A DNA stretch of 16,104 nt from NCBI GenBank assembly GCA_905233595.1, contig CAJOFI010000001.1, positions 3,727-19,830 on the forward strand, given 5' to 3'. Of the stretch, positions 6,048 through 12,667 are shown in pieces. Made by a program: the position numbers and the translations under genes. The stretch is from an uncultured Oscillospiraceae bacterium (GTDB taxonomy: Bacteria; Bacillota; Clostridia; Oscillospirales; Oscillospiraceae). Below the pieces are notes generated by a model, which made no database searches, had not been told where the DNA came from, and saw only the letters and a program-made list of their open reading frames with translations. How positions within the stretch are numbered: the first letter of the stretch is position 1; each line of letters starts with the position of its first letter.

Positions 6048-7076
6048 ATGGAGCTTGATACCGCGCGGCTGCACCTTCGCCCCTTTTGCGAGGCGGATCG
6101 GGCGGCCTGGCTTGACTATTTTGACGACCGCGAGCTGCGGCGCATGATGGGCTATGCCATTGAAATGGACGAAGCCGCGCTGCGCGAGGACTTCGCGTTT
6201 CGGCTGCAAAATCCCGAGGGCGCGCTCGCGCTCTGCCTGCGGGACGGCGGGCGCGTGATCGGCCATATCTGCGTGAGCGAGGCAAGCCCGCCCGTGCAGG
6301 CCGATCCCGTCTGGGGGCGCAGAAGGGGCAAGAGCCTCTCCTTCGCGCTGCACCGCGATTTCCGGCGGCAGGGGCTGATGAAGGAGGCGCTCAGGGCGTT
6401 GATCGACCGGCTGTTTCTGGACGATCCCGCGCTGGAATTTGTAAACGGCGGCTGGTTTTCCTTCAACGCCGCCTCCGCCGCGCTGCACAAAAGCCTCGGC
6501 TTCACGCCGGAGTTTACGCACCTTTTGGAGCGCAACGGCGAGCGCATTGAGGCCATCGACGGCTTTCTCAGCCGCGCGGACTGGGAAAACGGCGGAAGAC
6601 CGGCCTTTCGCGGCATGCGCCGGTATAAGCAGCAGCTCAGCGAGGAGGAGTGCGTCTCCGTCCTCGAAAAGGAGCCGCGCGGCGTCCTCGCCGTGCTGGG
6701 CGAGCAGGGCTATCCCTACGCCGTGCCGCTCGACCACCTCTACCGGGACGGGAAGCTCTACTTTCACGGCGCGCGCGTGGGGCACAAGCTCGACGCGATC
6801 CGCCGCTGCGGCAAGGTCAGCTACTGCGTCATGGACGAGGGCTACCGCCGCGAGGGGGAGTGGGCGCTCAACATCCGCAGCGTGATCGTCTTCGGGCGCA
6901 TCCGCGCGATGGACTATGACGAGCCGGGCATCGAGGACATCCTCCGCGCCCTCGGCAACAAGTACAATCCCGACCCCGCCGACGTGGAGCGCGAGCTGCG
7001 CGCCGCCATCGGCCGCGTGCAGATGCTCGAGCTGAGCATCGAGCACATGACGGGAAAGCTGGTCAACGAAGCGTAG
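6048..7076 (+). CDS. GNAT acetyltransferase fused to a NimA-like FMN split-barrel protein
   Basis: A 342-residue two-domain protein. Residues 1-180 are a RimJ/RimL-type GNAT acetyltransferase: RLHLRPF at the start, the acetyl-CoA loop FRRQGLMKEAL at 105-115, and NAASAALHKSLGF at 140-152. Residues 190-342 are a pyridoxamine 5'-phosphate oxidase-like flavin split barrel of the NimA/nitroimidazole-resistance type: MRRYKQQLSEEE start, GYPYAVPLDHLYRDGKLYFHGARVG at its core (in two runs: 221-235 and 236-245) and the family ending HMTGK at 333-337. Each half is normally a separate protein of about 150-180 residues. The substrates are unknown; NimA relatives may reduce nitro compounds or only bind flavin. 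GAGGAG lies 6 bases before the ATG. It probably shares the kup transcript. No signal peptide, so cytoplasmic. Confidence 0.85.
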   Translation: MELDTARLHLRPFCEADRAAWLDYFDDRELRRMMGYAIEMDEAALREDFAFRLQNPEGALALCLRDGGRVIGHICVSEASPPVQADPVWGRRRGKSLSFALHRDFRRQGLMKEALRALIDRLFLDDPALEFVNGGWFSFNAASAALHKSLGFTPEFTHLLERNGERIEAIDGFLSRADWENGGRPAFRGMRRYKQQLSEEECVSVLEKEPRGVLAVLGEQGYPYAVPLDHLYRDGKLYFHGARVGHKLDAIRRCGKVSYCVMDEGYRREGEWALNIRSVIVFGRIRAMDYDEPGIEDILRALGNKYNPDPADVERELRAAIGRVQMLELSIEHMTGKLVNEA

Positions 7077-7086
7077 TTTTTTAGGG

Positions 7087-7200
7087 AATAGTGAACAGTG
7101 AAAAGTTAAGGCGTCTCCTTCGGGGACGAATTATAATTTGTCGCGAAGCGACACCATAACTATTCACTATTCACTATTCACTTTTCACTATTCACTTTTT
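7087..7200. repeat. Palindromic intergenic repeat, full copy B (inverted relative to A)
   Basis: The left side holds short heptads of the AATAGTG type, then GTTAAGGCGTC (7105-7115), an AT-rich centre, and GACACCATAAC (7150-7160). The right arm is five 7-base units, TATTCAC three times, TTTTCAC, TATTCAC (7161-7195). Read on the minus strand, the core starts with the same 21 bases as copy A and shares the ATTATAATT and GTCCCCGAAGG blocks. It follows the GNAT fusion gene directly, before the terminator. Confidence 0.85.
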
Positions 7201-7220
7201 TCCTGTCTCCGGCTGAATAT

Positions 7221-7260
7221 AAAAAACCGTGGAAAACTGTGCGTTTTCCACGGTTTTTTT
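7221..7260. terminator. Bidirectional intrinsic terminator
   Basis: AAAAAACCGTGGAAAAC (7221-7237) pairs perfectly with 7243-7259 around the loop TGTGC, with a T run on the plus strand and, because of the A run, a T run on the minus strand too. It lies between the convergent kup-GNAT unit and the minus-strand secreted-protein gene and serves both. Confidence 0.92.
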
Positions 7261-7273
7261 AGGTTAGATCGGC

Positions 7274-7969
7274 TCAGGCTTCCTTTGCCTCAACGGGGGC
7301 GAAGATGTAGCCGAAGGAGACCTCAACGTCCTTCTTGACGAGGTTTTCCTCGCAGTAGCAGACGATCAGCAGGCCGTCCTTGTTCATGCCGACGTACTTC
7401 ATGTTCTCGTCGTCAATGGCGTCGCTCTCCACGCCGGTGACGGTGGTGAAGTACAGGCTCTTGTCCTCGGCGGAGACCTTGCTCAGCTTGCCGACGCCCA
7501 TGTTGAAGTCGCCGTCGTTCTCGCCGCGCACCTCATAGAGCCAGCCGTCCCAGGGGAGCTTGAGGGTGGCCTCGTCGTCGGTGATGTCCTCGGCGAAGCG
7601 CACGGTGGCCTCCATGTCGTAGACATGGGCGTGGTAGTAGGCGGCCTGATCGACCATGACGCCGGCGTCAGAGCCGGTGGCGCTGCCGTCGAGGATGGCC
7701 TCGACGCTCATGGTGACGGCTTCCTCGGGAACCTCGACGAGGCCGACGGTCTCGATCTCGTTCTCCTCGGCGAAGTCCTCACCGATGTAGGCGGCGACGA
7801 GCACCCACTCGCCGACCCAGTCGGTGACGGGGGATTCGCGGTCGAACTCCACGACGGTCTCGGGGTCGAGCTCGAGCTCTTCCTTCTCTTCCTTGTCCTC
7901 GGCGAAGGCGAACACGCCCAGGCTCAGAACGAGGGTCAGGCACAGCAGCAGGGAAATGAGTTTTTTCAT
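7274..7969 (-). CDS. Small secreted acidic protein, unknown function
   Basis: A 231-residue protein with a clear Sec signal peptide: MKK, a hydrophobic core to residue 20, and a likely cut after AFA (23/24). No lipobox cysteine is present, so it should be released or held non-covalently. The mature part is strongly acidic, beginning with an EDKEEKEELELD stretch as a linker. A WVGEWVLVAAYIGEDF segment at 51-66 looks like the opening strand of a lipocalin-like beta-barrel seen in small secreted Clostridia proteins; that is only a resemblance. A second block, LPWDGWLYEV (138-147), is aromatic. AAGGA lies 8 bases before the ATG. It follows the sugar symporter on the same strand after 139 bases and may be read from the same transcript; no convincing promoter of its own was found. 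Function unknown. Confidence 0.8.
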   Translation of the reverse strand: MKKLISLLLCLTLVLSLGVFAFAEDKEEKEELELDPETVVEFDRESPVTDWVGEWVLVAAYIGEDFAEENEIETVGLVEVPEEAVTMSVEAILDGSATGSDAGVMVDQAAYYHAHVYDMEATVRFAEDITDDEATLKLPWDGWLYEVRGENDGDFNMGVGKLSKVSAEDKSLYFTTVTGVESDAIDDENMKYVGMNKDGLLIVCYCEENLVKKDVEVSFGYIFAPVEAKEA

Positions 7970-8084
7970 AGCGGTTTTCCTTTCTTATACATTTTCGGCT
8001 TATGCCGATGTTTACGGGATTATGGCACAATTTGTCATGTTTTTCGGCTGCCGCGCAAACGGCGAGAAAAACGGCCTGACATTT

Positions 8085-8112
8085 ATAATAACAGCAGTGG
8101 CGCCGTTATTAT
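8085..8112 (-). other. AT-rich inverted repeat across the symporter stop codon
   Basis: ATAATAAC (8085-8092) and GTTATTAT (8105-8112) form a perfect 8-base inverted repeat that includes the stop codon of the symporter gene. There is no T run after it in the minus direction, so it is at best a weak terminator or a 3' end stabiliser before the secreted-protein gene. Confidence 0.35.
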
Positions 8113-9713
8113 ACCTTAATCTTCTCCACATCGTCAAGAGTCTGCCAGCGCTCCATGGCCTGCTCGACGCTCATGCCGTTTGCGATACCGGCCTTGCGCG
8201 CGGCGTTGATGGTCTGGATCTCCTTCATCTTCGCGCCGGTGAGGCTGTAACCGTGCATGGCCCAGAGCGTCGCCGCCCAGGCGAGCATCGGGATCACACA
8301 GAACATGACGATGACGGCGACCTTGATGCCGGGGGTGAAGGGCGTGGCGTCGGTGGGAAGCTCATGCAGCCCCGCGAAGAGCAAAAACAGCAGCGCGACC
8401 AGGGTCTGCGCAAGGGAGGACACCAGCTTGTCCACGAGGGAGAAGAGCGTGCCCATGATGCCGGGGATGTACTTGCCGGAGCGGTAGGTCTCATAGTCGG
8501 AGCAGTCGGCCACCATGGGGATGGGCATATCCGCCGTGGCGTAATAGGCGCCGTAGCCCACGCCGAAGAAGAGGATGAAGAGGATGGTATAGAAGTTGAT
8601 CGCCCCGCCGCCGCTGAAGGGGAAGGAGAGCATGAGGGCGGGGTTGGTGTTCTTCGACACCAGCAGCAGCGCCAGCACGCCGACGTAGCAGATCAGCGCG
8701 ACCGCGACGTAGCGGGTGAGCGAGGCCTTCTGCCCCAGCTTCTGGGAGGTGCGCACGGACAGGAGGAAGAAGGGCACCGCGAAGACGTAGCCCAGGATCA
8801 TCATGGGCAGGTAGAGGCTGTTGTAGTTGCCCATCATGATGCCGTAGAGCGCGAGGAGCACGGTGGTGTTCGTTGCGATGGCGAGCGCCAGCTTGCAGCC
8901 CGCGCCCGCGACCATGAGGCGCTGCATGGGCTTGTTGTTCTTGATGATCTCGGCGTACTCGGAGAACTTGACCTTCTCCTGCGTGCCGCCGATGCCGTAG
9001 AACTCGGGGCGGTCCTTCTCGGCGATGCCGATGATGGCGAGCGCCGTCAGCGCGACGGAGACGAGGATGCCGATGGGGGTGATGATGCGGTAGAGCTCGG
9101 GACGGGCGTAGCCGGAGGTCACGACGAGACCGGCGGCGTCCTTCACGTCGTACATGCCCTTGAAGAGCGGGATGAGGAACTGCATCACGCCCATGCCCAG
9201 CATGGAGCCGACGGTGTTGAAGATGGTGAACATGGGGCGCTGGTTCGGGTCGTTCGTGAGAACGGTCTGACCCGCGCGGGTGCAGGAGGTCTGGAAGGTG
9301 TAGCCGATGACCCAGACGGCGTAGATGAAGGTGAACATCACGTAGCGCAGCCACATCATCGTCGCGGGGATCAGCGGAGTCAGGCAGTAGAGCGCGAAGA
9401 CGCTCAGCGCCATGATGGCGCTGCCGATGATCATAAAGGGACGGAACTTGCCGATCCTGGTGGAGGTGCGATCCATCAGCGCGCCGATGATGGGGTCGGT
9501 GATCGCGTCGAAGACACGCATGATCGTCACCATCAGGGAGGCGTAGATGCCGAGCTGCAGAACGCTCGAACCGAACTGCGCCACGTAGGAGAGGATCAGC
9601 ACGAAGTAGACGTTGGTCGCGCCGTTGTTGAGCGGGAAGAGCACGAGCTGGTACATCTTGGCGCGGTTCAGCCCGTCTGCGACAGGCTGCGCGGAGGCTT
9701 TGCTTTTCGCCAT
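8109..9713 (-). CDS. GPH-family glycoside/pentoside/hexuronide:cation symporter
   Basis: A 534-residue membrane transporter of the glycoside-pentoside-hexuronide:cation symporter family (relatives of MelB and the glucuronide carrier), within the major facilitator fold. The family signature RVFDAITDPIIGALMDRT is at 66-83; D69 and D73 match the cation-binding aspartates of MelB. It is followed by GKFRPF at 88-93. About twelve hydrophobic helices are seen, ending in a hydrophilic tail with a WQTLDD motif. It imports a sugar or glycoside with sodium or protons. The ATG at 9713 is chosen because AAGGAG lies 8 bases ahead; an upstream in-frame GTG overlaps that site. It lies 154 bases after the GH2 gene, across repeat copy C, so it is likely the uptake partner of that enzyme. 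The sugar cannot be told. Confidence 0.9.
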   Translation of the reverse strand: MAKSKASAQPVADGLNRAKMYQLVLFPLNNGATNVYFVLILSYVAQFGSSVLQLGIYASLMVTIMRVFDAITDPIIGALMDRTSTRIGKFRPFMIIGSAIMALSVFALYCLTPLIPATMMWLRYVMFTFIYAVWVIGYTFQTSCTRAGQTVLTNDPNQRPMFTIFNTVGSMLGMGVMQFLIPLFKGMYDVKDAAGLVVTSGYARPELYRIITPIGILVSVALTALAIIGIAEKDRPEFYGIGGTQEKVKFSEYAEIIKNNKPMQRLMVAGAGCKLALAIATNTTVLLALYGIMMGNYNSLYLPMMILGYVFAVPFFLLSVRTSQKLGQKASLTRYVAVALICYVGVLALLLVSKNTNPALMLSFPFSGGGAINFYTILFILFFGVGYGAYYATADMPIPMVADCSDYETYRSGKYIPGIMGTLFSLVDKLVSSLAQTLVALLFLLFAGLHELPTDATPFTPGIKVAVIVMFCVIPMLAWAATLWAMHGYSLTGAKMKEIQTINAARKAGIANGMSVEQAMERWQTLDDVEKIKV

Positions 9714-9735
9714 GGCAGTCACTCCTTAGACACGA

Positions 9736-9834
9736 AATGAATAATGAAGGCTGAAGAATGAAGAATGAAGAATTGCGGTGTCGCTTCGCGACGTATTCTC
9801 GGCTCCCCCTCCGGGGGAGCTGTCGCGAAGCGAC
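9736..9834. repeat. Palindromic intergenic repeat, variant copy C between GH2 and symporter
   Basis: A left arm of five 7-base units (AATGAAT, AATGAAG, GCTGAAG, AATGAAG, AATGAAG; 9736-9770) leads to GGTGTCGCTTCGCGAC as in copies A and B. The centre differs: GCTCCCCC (9802-9809) pairs with GGGGGAGC (9813-9820), and GTCGCTTCGCGAC (9780-9792) pairs with GTCGCGAAGCGAC (9822-9834), making nested hairpins. The right heptad arm is missing. It sits inside an operon, so it would be transcribed and could affect relative expression of the two genes. Confidence 0.8.
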
Positions 9835-9867
9835 TGAGGGGGCGTCCCCTCCCGGGGAAGGACGGCG

Positions 9868-11784
9868 TTACACCCAGTTGGATTTCTGGGCGTTTTTGTC
9901 CTTCTTGAGAACGTAAGCCGGGTTGGGAACGGAGACCTTGCGGAACACGGCCTCGTCGGCGCACTCGCCGGAGGCGGCTCTGACCTTCGTTTCCGCGCTC
10001 ATGGGCACGCGGAAGGTGAAGACGTGCTCGCCGTGCTTCGTCTCGAGCTTGTCGCCGTTGACGAAGAGGCTCACCTCGTTCTGGTTGGAATAGACCTTGA
10101 CCTCGATCTCGCTCTCCGTGCGATCGACGAAGCGCTTGGAGCAGATGTGCACGAAGGGCTCCGTCTTGTTCCACCAGGCCTTGTAGAGATAGAAGCTGTC
10201 CTTGCGCGTCTTGCGGTCGAAGGTCACGAGCCCCTTGTGGTTCATACCGGCCTCACCGCCCTGGTCGCGCGCGTCGGCCGCGAAGTCGAACATGTTCCAG
10301 ACGTGGGTCGCCCACATCCAGGGGTGGCGCTCAAAGCACCCGAGCATGTACTCGTGGTAGATCGCCTGGTACTCCTCGGTGTGGTCGTTGCGCTTCGGGT
10401 GGCTCGAATGCAGGTTCGGCATGCCCTCGCAGCCGTACTCGGAGTAGCCGAGGCAGCGGTCGGGGTAGACGGTGTGGAAGAAGTCCATCCACAGATCGTT
10501 GAGGAAGAGCCCCGGCACGTACCAGCCGAGATAGAGGTTCCAGCTCACCACGTCGGTGATGTGGGCGACCTTGTTGAAGGGGCCGCACATCGCGTAGCAG
10601 GCGAGGGTGGTGAAGCGGCTCGGGTCCATCTTGTGGCAGAGGTCGTTGAGGACGCGGTGGTTATCGAGCATGTCCGCGTTGTCCTTCGTGGAGATCGTGA
10701 TCTCGTTCGACACGCCCCAGCAGACGATGGAGGGGTGGTTGTAGCACTGGGTAATGAGCTCCTTCATCTGGGAGATCGTGTTCTCCCGGCCGTTCGGCAT
10801 GTGCTCGGAGATGTAGGGGATCTCCGCCCAGACGACCATGCCGCGCTCGTCGCAGAGGTCGTAGAAATACTGGTCATGCTGGTAATGGGCGAGGCGGATG
10901 GTGTTCGCGCCCATCTCGCAGATGATGTCCATATCCTCCAGGTGCTCCGCCTTCGTGATGGCGTTGCCCAGCCCCTTGCGGTCCTGGTGGCGGCTCACGC
11001 CGCGCAGAGGATACTTTTTGCCGTTTAAGTAGAAGCCGGTCTTCGCGTGGTAGTGGAAATCGCGCACGCCGAAGCGGCAGGAGACCTCGTCCCCGGAGGC
11101 AAGGCGCGCAACGCAGGTGTAGAGATAGGGGTCGTCCACGCCGTTCCAGAGGCGCACGCTCTCGATGTACAGGGTCTGCTCGGCGCCCTCGCCCTTCGCG
11201 ACCTCTTTGCCCTCGGCGTCGAGCAGCGTCACGGTGACAGGCTCGCTCGCGTTCTGGAAGGTCTTGACCGCGACCTCGCCCCTGTCGTAGCCCTCGAGGG
11301 GCTTTGCCGTGACCATGAGGCCATAGCCGCCGAAGTAGTCAAGGTCGAAGTGCTTTGCGGGCACGATCAGCAATTCCACGTCGCGGTAGATGCCGCCGTA
11401 GAAGGTGAAGTCCGCCTTCTGGGGGTAGACGCGGTCATTCGGCGCGTTCGTGACGGAGACCCTGAGCTCGTTGTCGTCCCGCAGCAGATCGGTCACGTCG
11501 GCGCGGAAGGTGGAATAGCCGCCCTCGTGGCGCATGGCGCTCTGGCCGTTTAAGAAGACCTCGCACTCGGAGTTGACGCCGTGGAACTGGAGATACACCC
11601 GCTCGTTTTCCTTGAGCGCGGGCTTTGCAAAGTGCCTGATGTATTCGCACAGGCAGCGCTTGTAGTCGTTGCCGCCGTCCTGGCCGTCGATGTTGTTCCA
11701 GGTGTGGGGCACGTTCACGGGGGCGGTTTTCCCCTCGGGGCCGGTGAAGAGCCAGCCCTCGTTCAGGTTGATGATCTGACGCAT
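9868..11784 (-). CDS. GH2 glycosidase (beta-galactosidase or beta-glucuronidase)
   Basis: A 638-residue glycoside hydrolase family 2 enzyme with no signal peptide, so cytoplasmic. Domains: sugar-binding jelly roll at about 1-145 (PHTWNNIDGQDGGNDY near the start), an immunoglobulin-like domain at 150-240, a TIM barrel at 245-540, and an extra C-terminal beta domain from about 555 (VYSNQNEVSLFVNG). The acid/base is E361 in WGVSNE and the nucleophile E449 in YSEYG, as expected for retaining GH2 enzymes. N515-H516-K517 in MNHKG fits the N-x-K motif used to recognise beta-glucuronidases, but similar NxKG stretches also occur in GH2 enzymes annotated as beta-galactosidases, so the sugar stays open. 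I chose the ATG at 11784 (GGGAGGG 7 bases ahead); an upstream TTG overlaps the binding site. It lies 17 bases after the membrane-protein gene and upstream of the symporter. Confidence 0.92.
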   Translation of the reverse strand: MRQIINLNEGWLFTGPEGKTAPVNVPHTWNNIDGQDGGNDYKRCLCEYIRHFAKPALKENERVYLQFHGVNSECEVFLNGQSAMRHEGGYSTFRADVTDLLRDDNELRVSVTNAPNDRVYPQKADFTFYGGIYRDVELLIVPAKHFDLDYFGGYGLMVTAKPLEGYDRGEVAVKTFQNASEPVTVTLLDAEGKEVAKGEGAEQTLYIESVRLWNGVDDPYLYTCVARLASGDEVSCRFGVRDFHYHAKTGFYLNGKKYPLRGVSRHQDRKGLGNAITKAEHLEDMDIICEMGANTIRLAHYQHDQYFYDLCDERGMVVWAEIPYISEHMPNGRENTISQMKELITQCYNHPSIVCWGVSNEITISTKDNADMLDNHRVLNDLCHKMDPSRFTTLACYAMCGPFNKVAHITDVVSWNLYLGWYVPGLFLNDLWMDFFHTVYPDRCLGYSEYGCEGMPNLHSSHPKRNDHTEEYQAIYHEYMLGCFERHPWMWATHVWNMFDFAADARDQGGEAGMNHKGLVTFDRKTRKDSFYLYKAWWNKTEPFVHICSKRFVDRTESEIEVKVYSNQNEVSLFVNGDKLETKHGEHVFTFRVPMSAETKVRAASGECADEAVFRKVSVPNPAYVLKKDKNAQKSNWV

Positions 11785-11801
11785 CCCAAAACCCTCCCGG
11801 C

Positions 11802-12209
11802 TCAAGCCTTTTTGGTCTTGCGGGCGTAGAGGGCGACCTCGCCCACCACGAAGGCCAGCGCGAGCAGAACCGTGAAGGTGACAAAGCGGGGGTCAAAGCC
11901 GTGCTTTTCGTCGATGCCGACGAACACGTCCACGACGTACCAGTAGCACTTGTGGACGAAGACACAGAGCGCCACGCCGGGGGCGGCGGTGATGACCGCG
12001 GAGGCGAGGCCGTAGAACTTCACGCCCACCAGCACGAAGGCGGCGGCAGCGCCGCCCAGCAGCAGCGCCACGATCATCGGATCAAAGCACACGCCGTTGT
12101 GGGTGCTGTCCAGGCCGAAGGTGCCGTGGATGGCGAGAAAGTACACGCCCGCCGCGCCCGCCAGAACGGCGGCCAGAACGGTGACGTAAAAACCAAAGCC
12201 TTTTTTCAT
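11802..12209 (-). CDS. Small four-helix membrane protein, first gene of the GH2 operon
   Basis: A 135-residue protein of unknown function with four hydrophobic helices at about 7-26, 44-64, 68-86 and 108-128, and a basic tail (ARKTKKA) expected inside the cell. The loop after helix 1 (HGTFGLDSTHNG) and the loop before helix 4 (DVFVGIDEKHGFDP) would face outside. I recall similar uncharacterised small membrane proteins beside glycosidase genes in gut Clostridia, but no function is known to me. AAAGGAG lies 7 bases before the ATG at 12209. It is 17 bases upstream of the GH2 gene, so the two are certainly in one operon. It could help a glycosidase or transporter, or sense cell-surface state; that is a guess. 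It has no recognisable catalytic residues. Confidence 0.85.
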   Translation of the reverse strand: MKKGFGFYVTVLAAVLAGAAGVYFLAIHGTFGLDSTHNGVCFDPMIVALLLGGAAAAFVLVGVKFYGLASAVITAAPGVALCVFVHKCYWYVVDVFVGIDEKHGFDPRFVTFTVLLALAFVVGEVALYARKTKKA

Positions 12210-12275
12210 AAAAAAGCTCCTTTCAGAAATACTGGGCAGCGGCATCCTTTTTCCGCGCAAACCGCACTTCGCACG

Positions 12276-12303
12276 AAAAAAATTCCAGAGCGCCCTTTCT
12301 CTG
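12276..12303 (-). terminator. Weak attenuator-like hairpin in the GH2 operon leader
   Basis: Read on the minus strand, CAGAG (12303-12299) can pair with CTCTG (12290-12286), then GAA and seven T residues. The stem is short, so this is only a possible attenuator about 10 bases after the expected transcription start. Confidence 0.25.
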
Positions 12304-12314
12304 ATTCAATGTAG

Positions 12315-12344
12315 ATTATGCCACAAAGCGGGGTCTGCTGACAA
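12315..12344 (-). promoter_or_regulatory. Promoter of the membrane protein-GH2-symporter operon
   Basis: On the minus strand TTGTCA (12339-12344), an 18-base spacer and CATAAT (12315-12320). This would start a leader of about 100 bases before the first gene at 12209. Confidence 0.6.
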
Positions 12345-12395
12345 TAAATATTTGCGCCGATGCAGAATCGGAAGCCTCCGTTCGCGGCGCTGATG

Positions 12396-12429
12396 TGTCG
12401 CGAACAGGTCAATTATTTCATTCGCGACA
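12396..12429. promoter_or_regulatory. Candidate operator: 9-bp inverted repeat
   Basis: TGTCGCGAA (12396-12404) and TTCGCGACA (12421-12429) are perfect reverse complements separated by 16 AT-rich bases. The position between two divergent carbohydrate operons suits a regulator site. The regulator is not in the window and the role is inferred. Confidence 0.4.
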
Positions 12430-12591
12430 TATTTACGGCGTGAACACTTGCGTTTGAAGATTACGGACGCATAAACGGAAAGCACGACAAAGGGCTGTTT
12501 TTTCCTTTTATTCTATTGTAAAATGAGCACAGAAAAGCGCTCTGTCCGCCCCTTCGGCCCCGGCATCCGGCCGCCCCGGCGAACAGAAGCT

Positions 12592-12617
12592 GCGGCCGCC
12601 GCCGCAAGGGCGGCCGC
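12592..12617 (+). promoter_or_regulatory. GC-rich hairpin in the GH3 leader
   Basis: GCGGCCGCC (12592-12600) pairs perfectly with GGCGGCCGC (12609-12617) around an 8-base loop. All nine pairs are G-C. It ends about 33 bases before the AAGGAG site of the GH3 gene and is followed by no T run, so it may stabilise the 5' end of the mRNA rather than stop transcription. Confidence 0.45.
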
Positions 12618-12667
12618 GCCCCGGATCAACTCCCAAACTTGATTTCTGAAAGGAGATTTCTTTTTTG

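Larger units (their letters stand above)
12210..12667. other. 458-base divergent control region between the two glycosidase units
   Basis: No gene is supported here; a minus-strand open frame at 12508-12756 is a shadow. The stretch holds the leader and promoter of the minus operon (to 12344), a 9-base inverted repeat at 12396-12429, a plus-strand AT-rich run at 12498-12530 (a TAAAAT at about 12519 could be a -10 box for the GH3 gene but has no good -35), and a GC-rich hairpin at 12592-12617. An ATATTTGCGCCG block near 12347 and ATATTTACGGCG near 12429 resemble each other. Confidence 0.6.

Noticed and set aside
6617..7076. Separate NimA-like gene starting at the internal ATG of the fusion
   Set aside because: The frame is continuous with the GNAT half and no ribosome binding site precedes the internal ATG, so a single fused protein is the simpler reading.
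8019..8024. CATAAT on the minus strand as a -10 box for the secreted-protein gene
   Set aside because: No -35 box is found at 16-18 bases (the position reads CCGAAA), so I did not list a promoter.
7824..9740. 638-codon plus-strand frame opposite the symporter
   Set aside because: Low-complexity HD/GE-rich antisense product; the minus strand has a clear GPH symporter with ribosome binding site.
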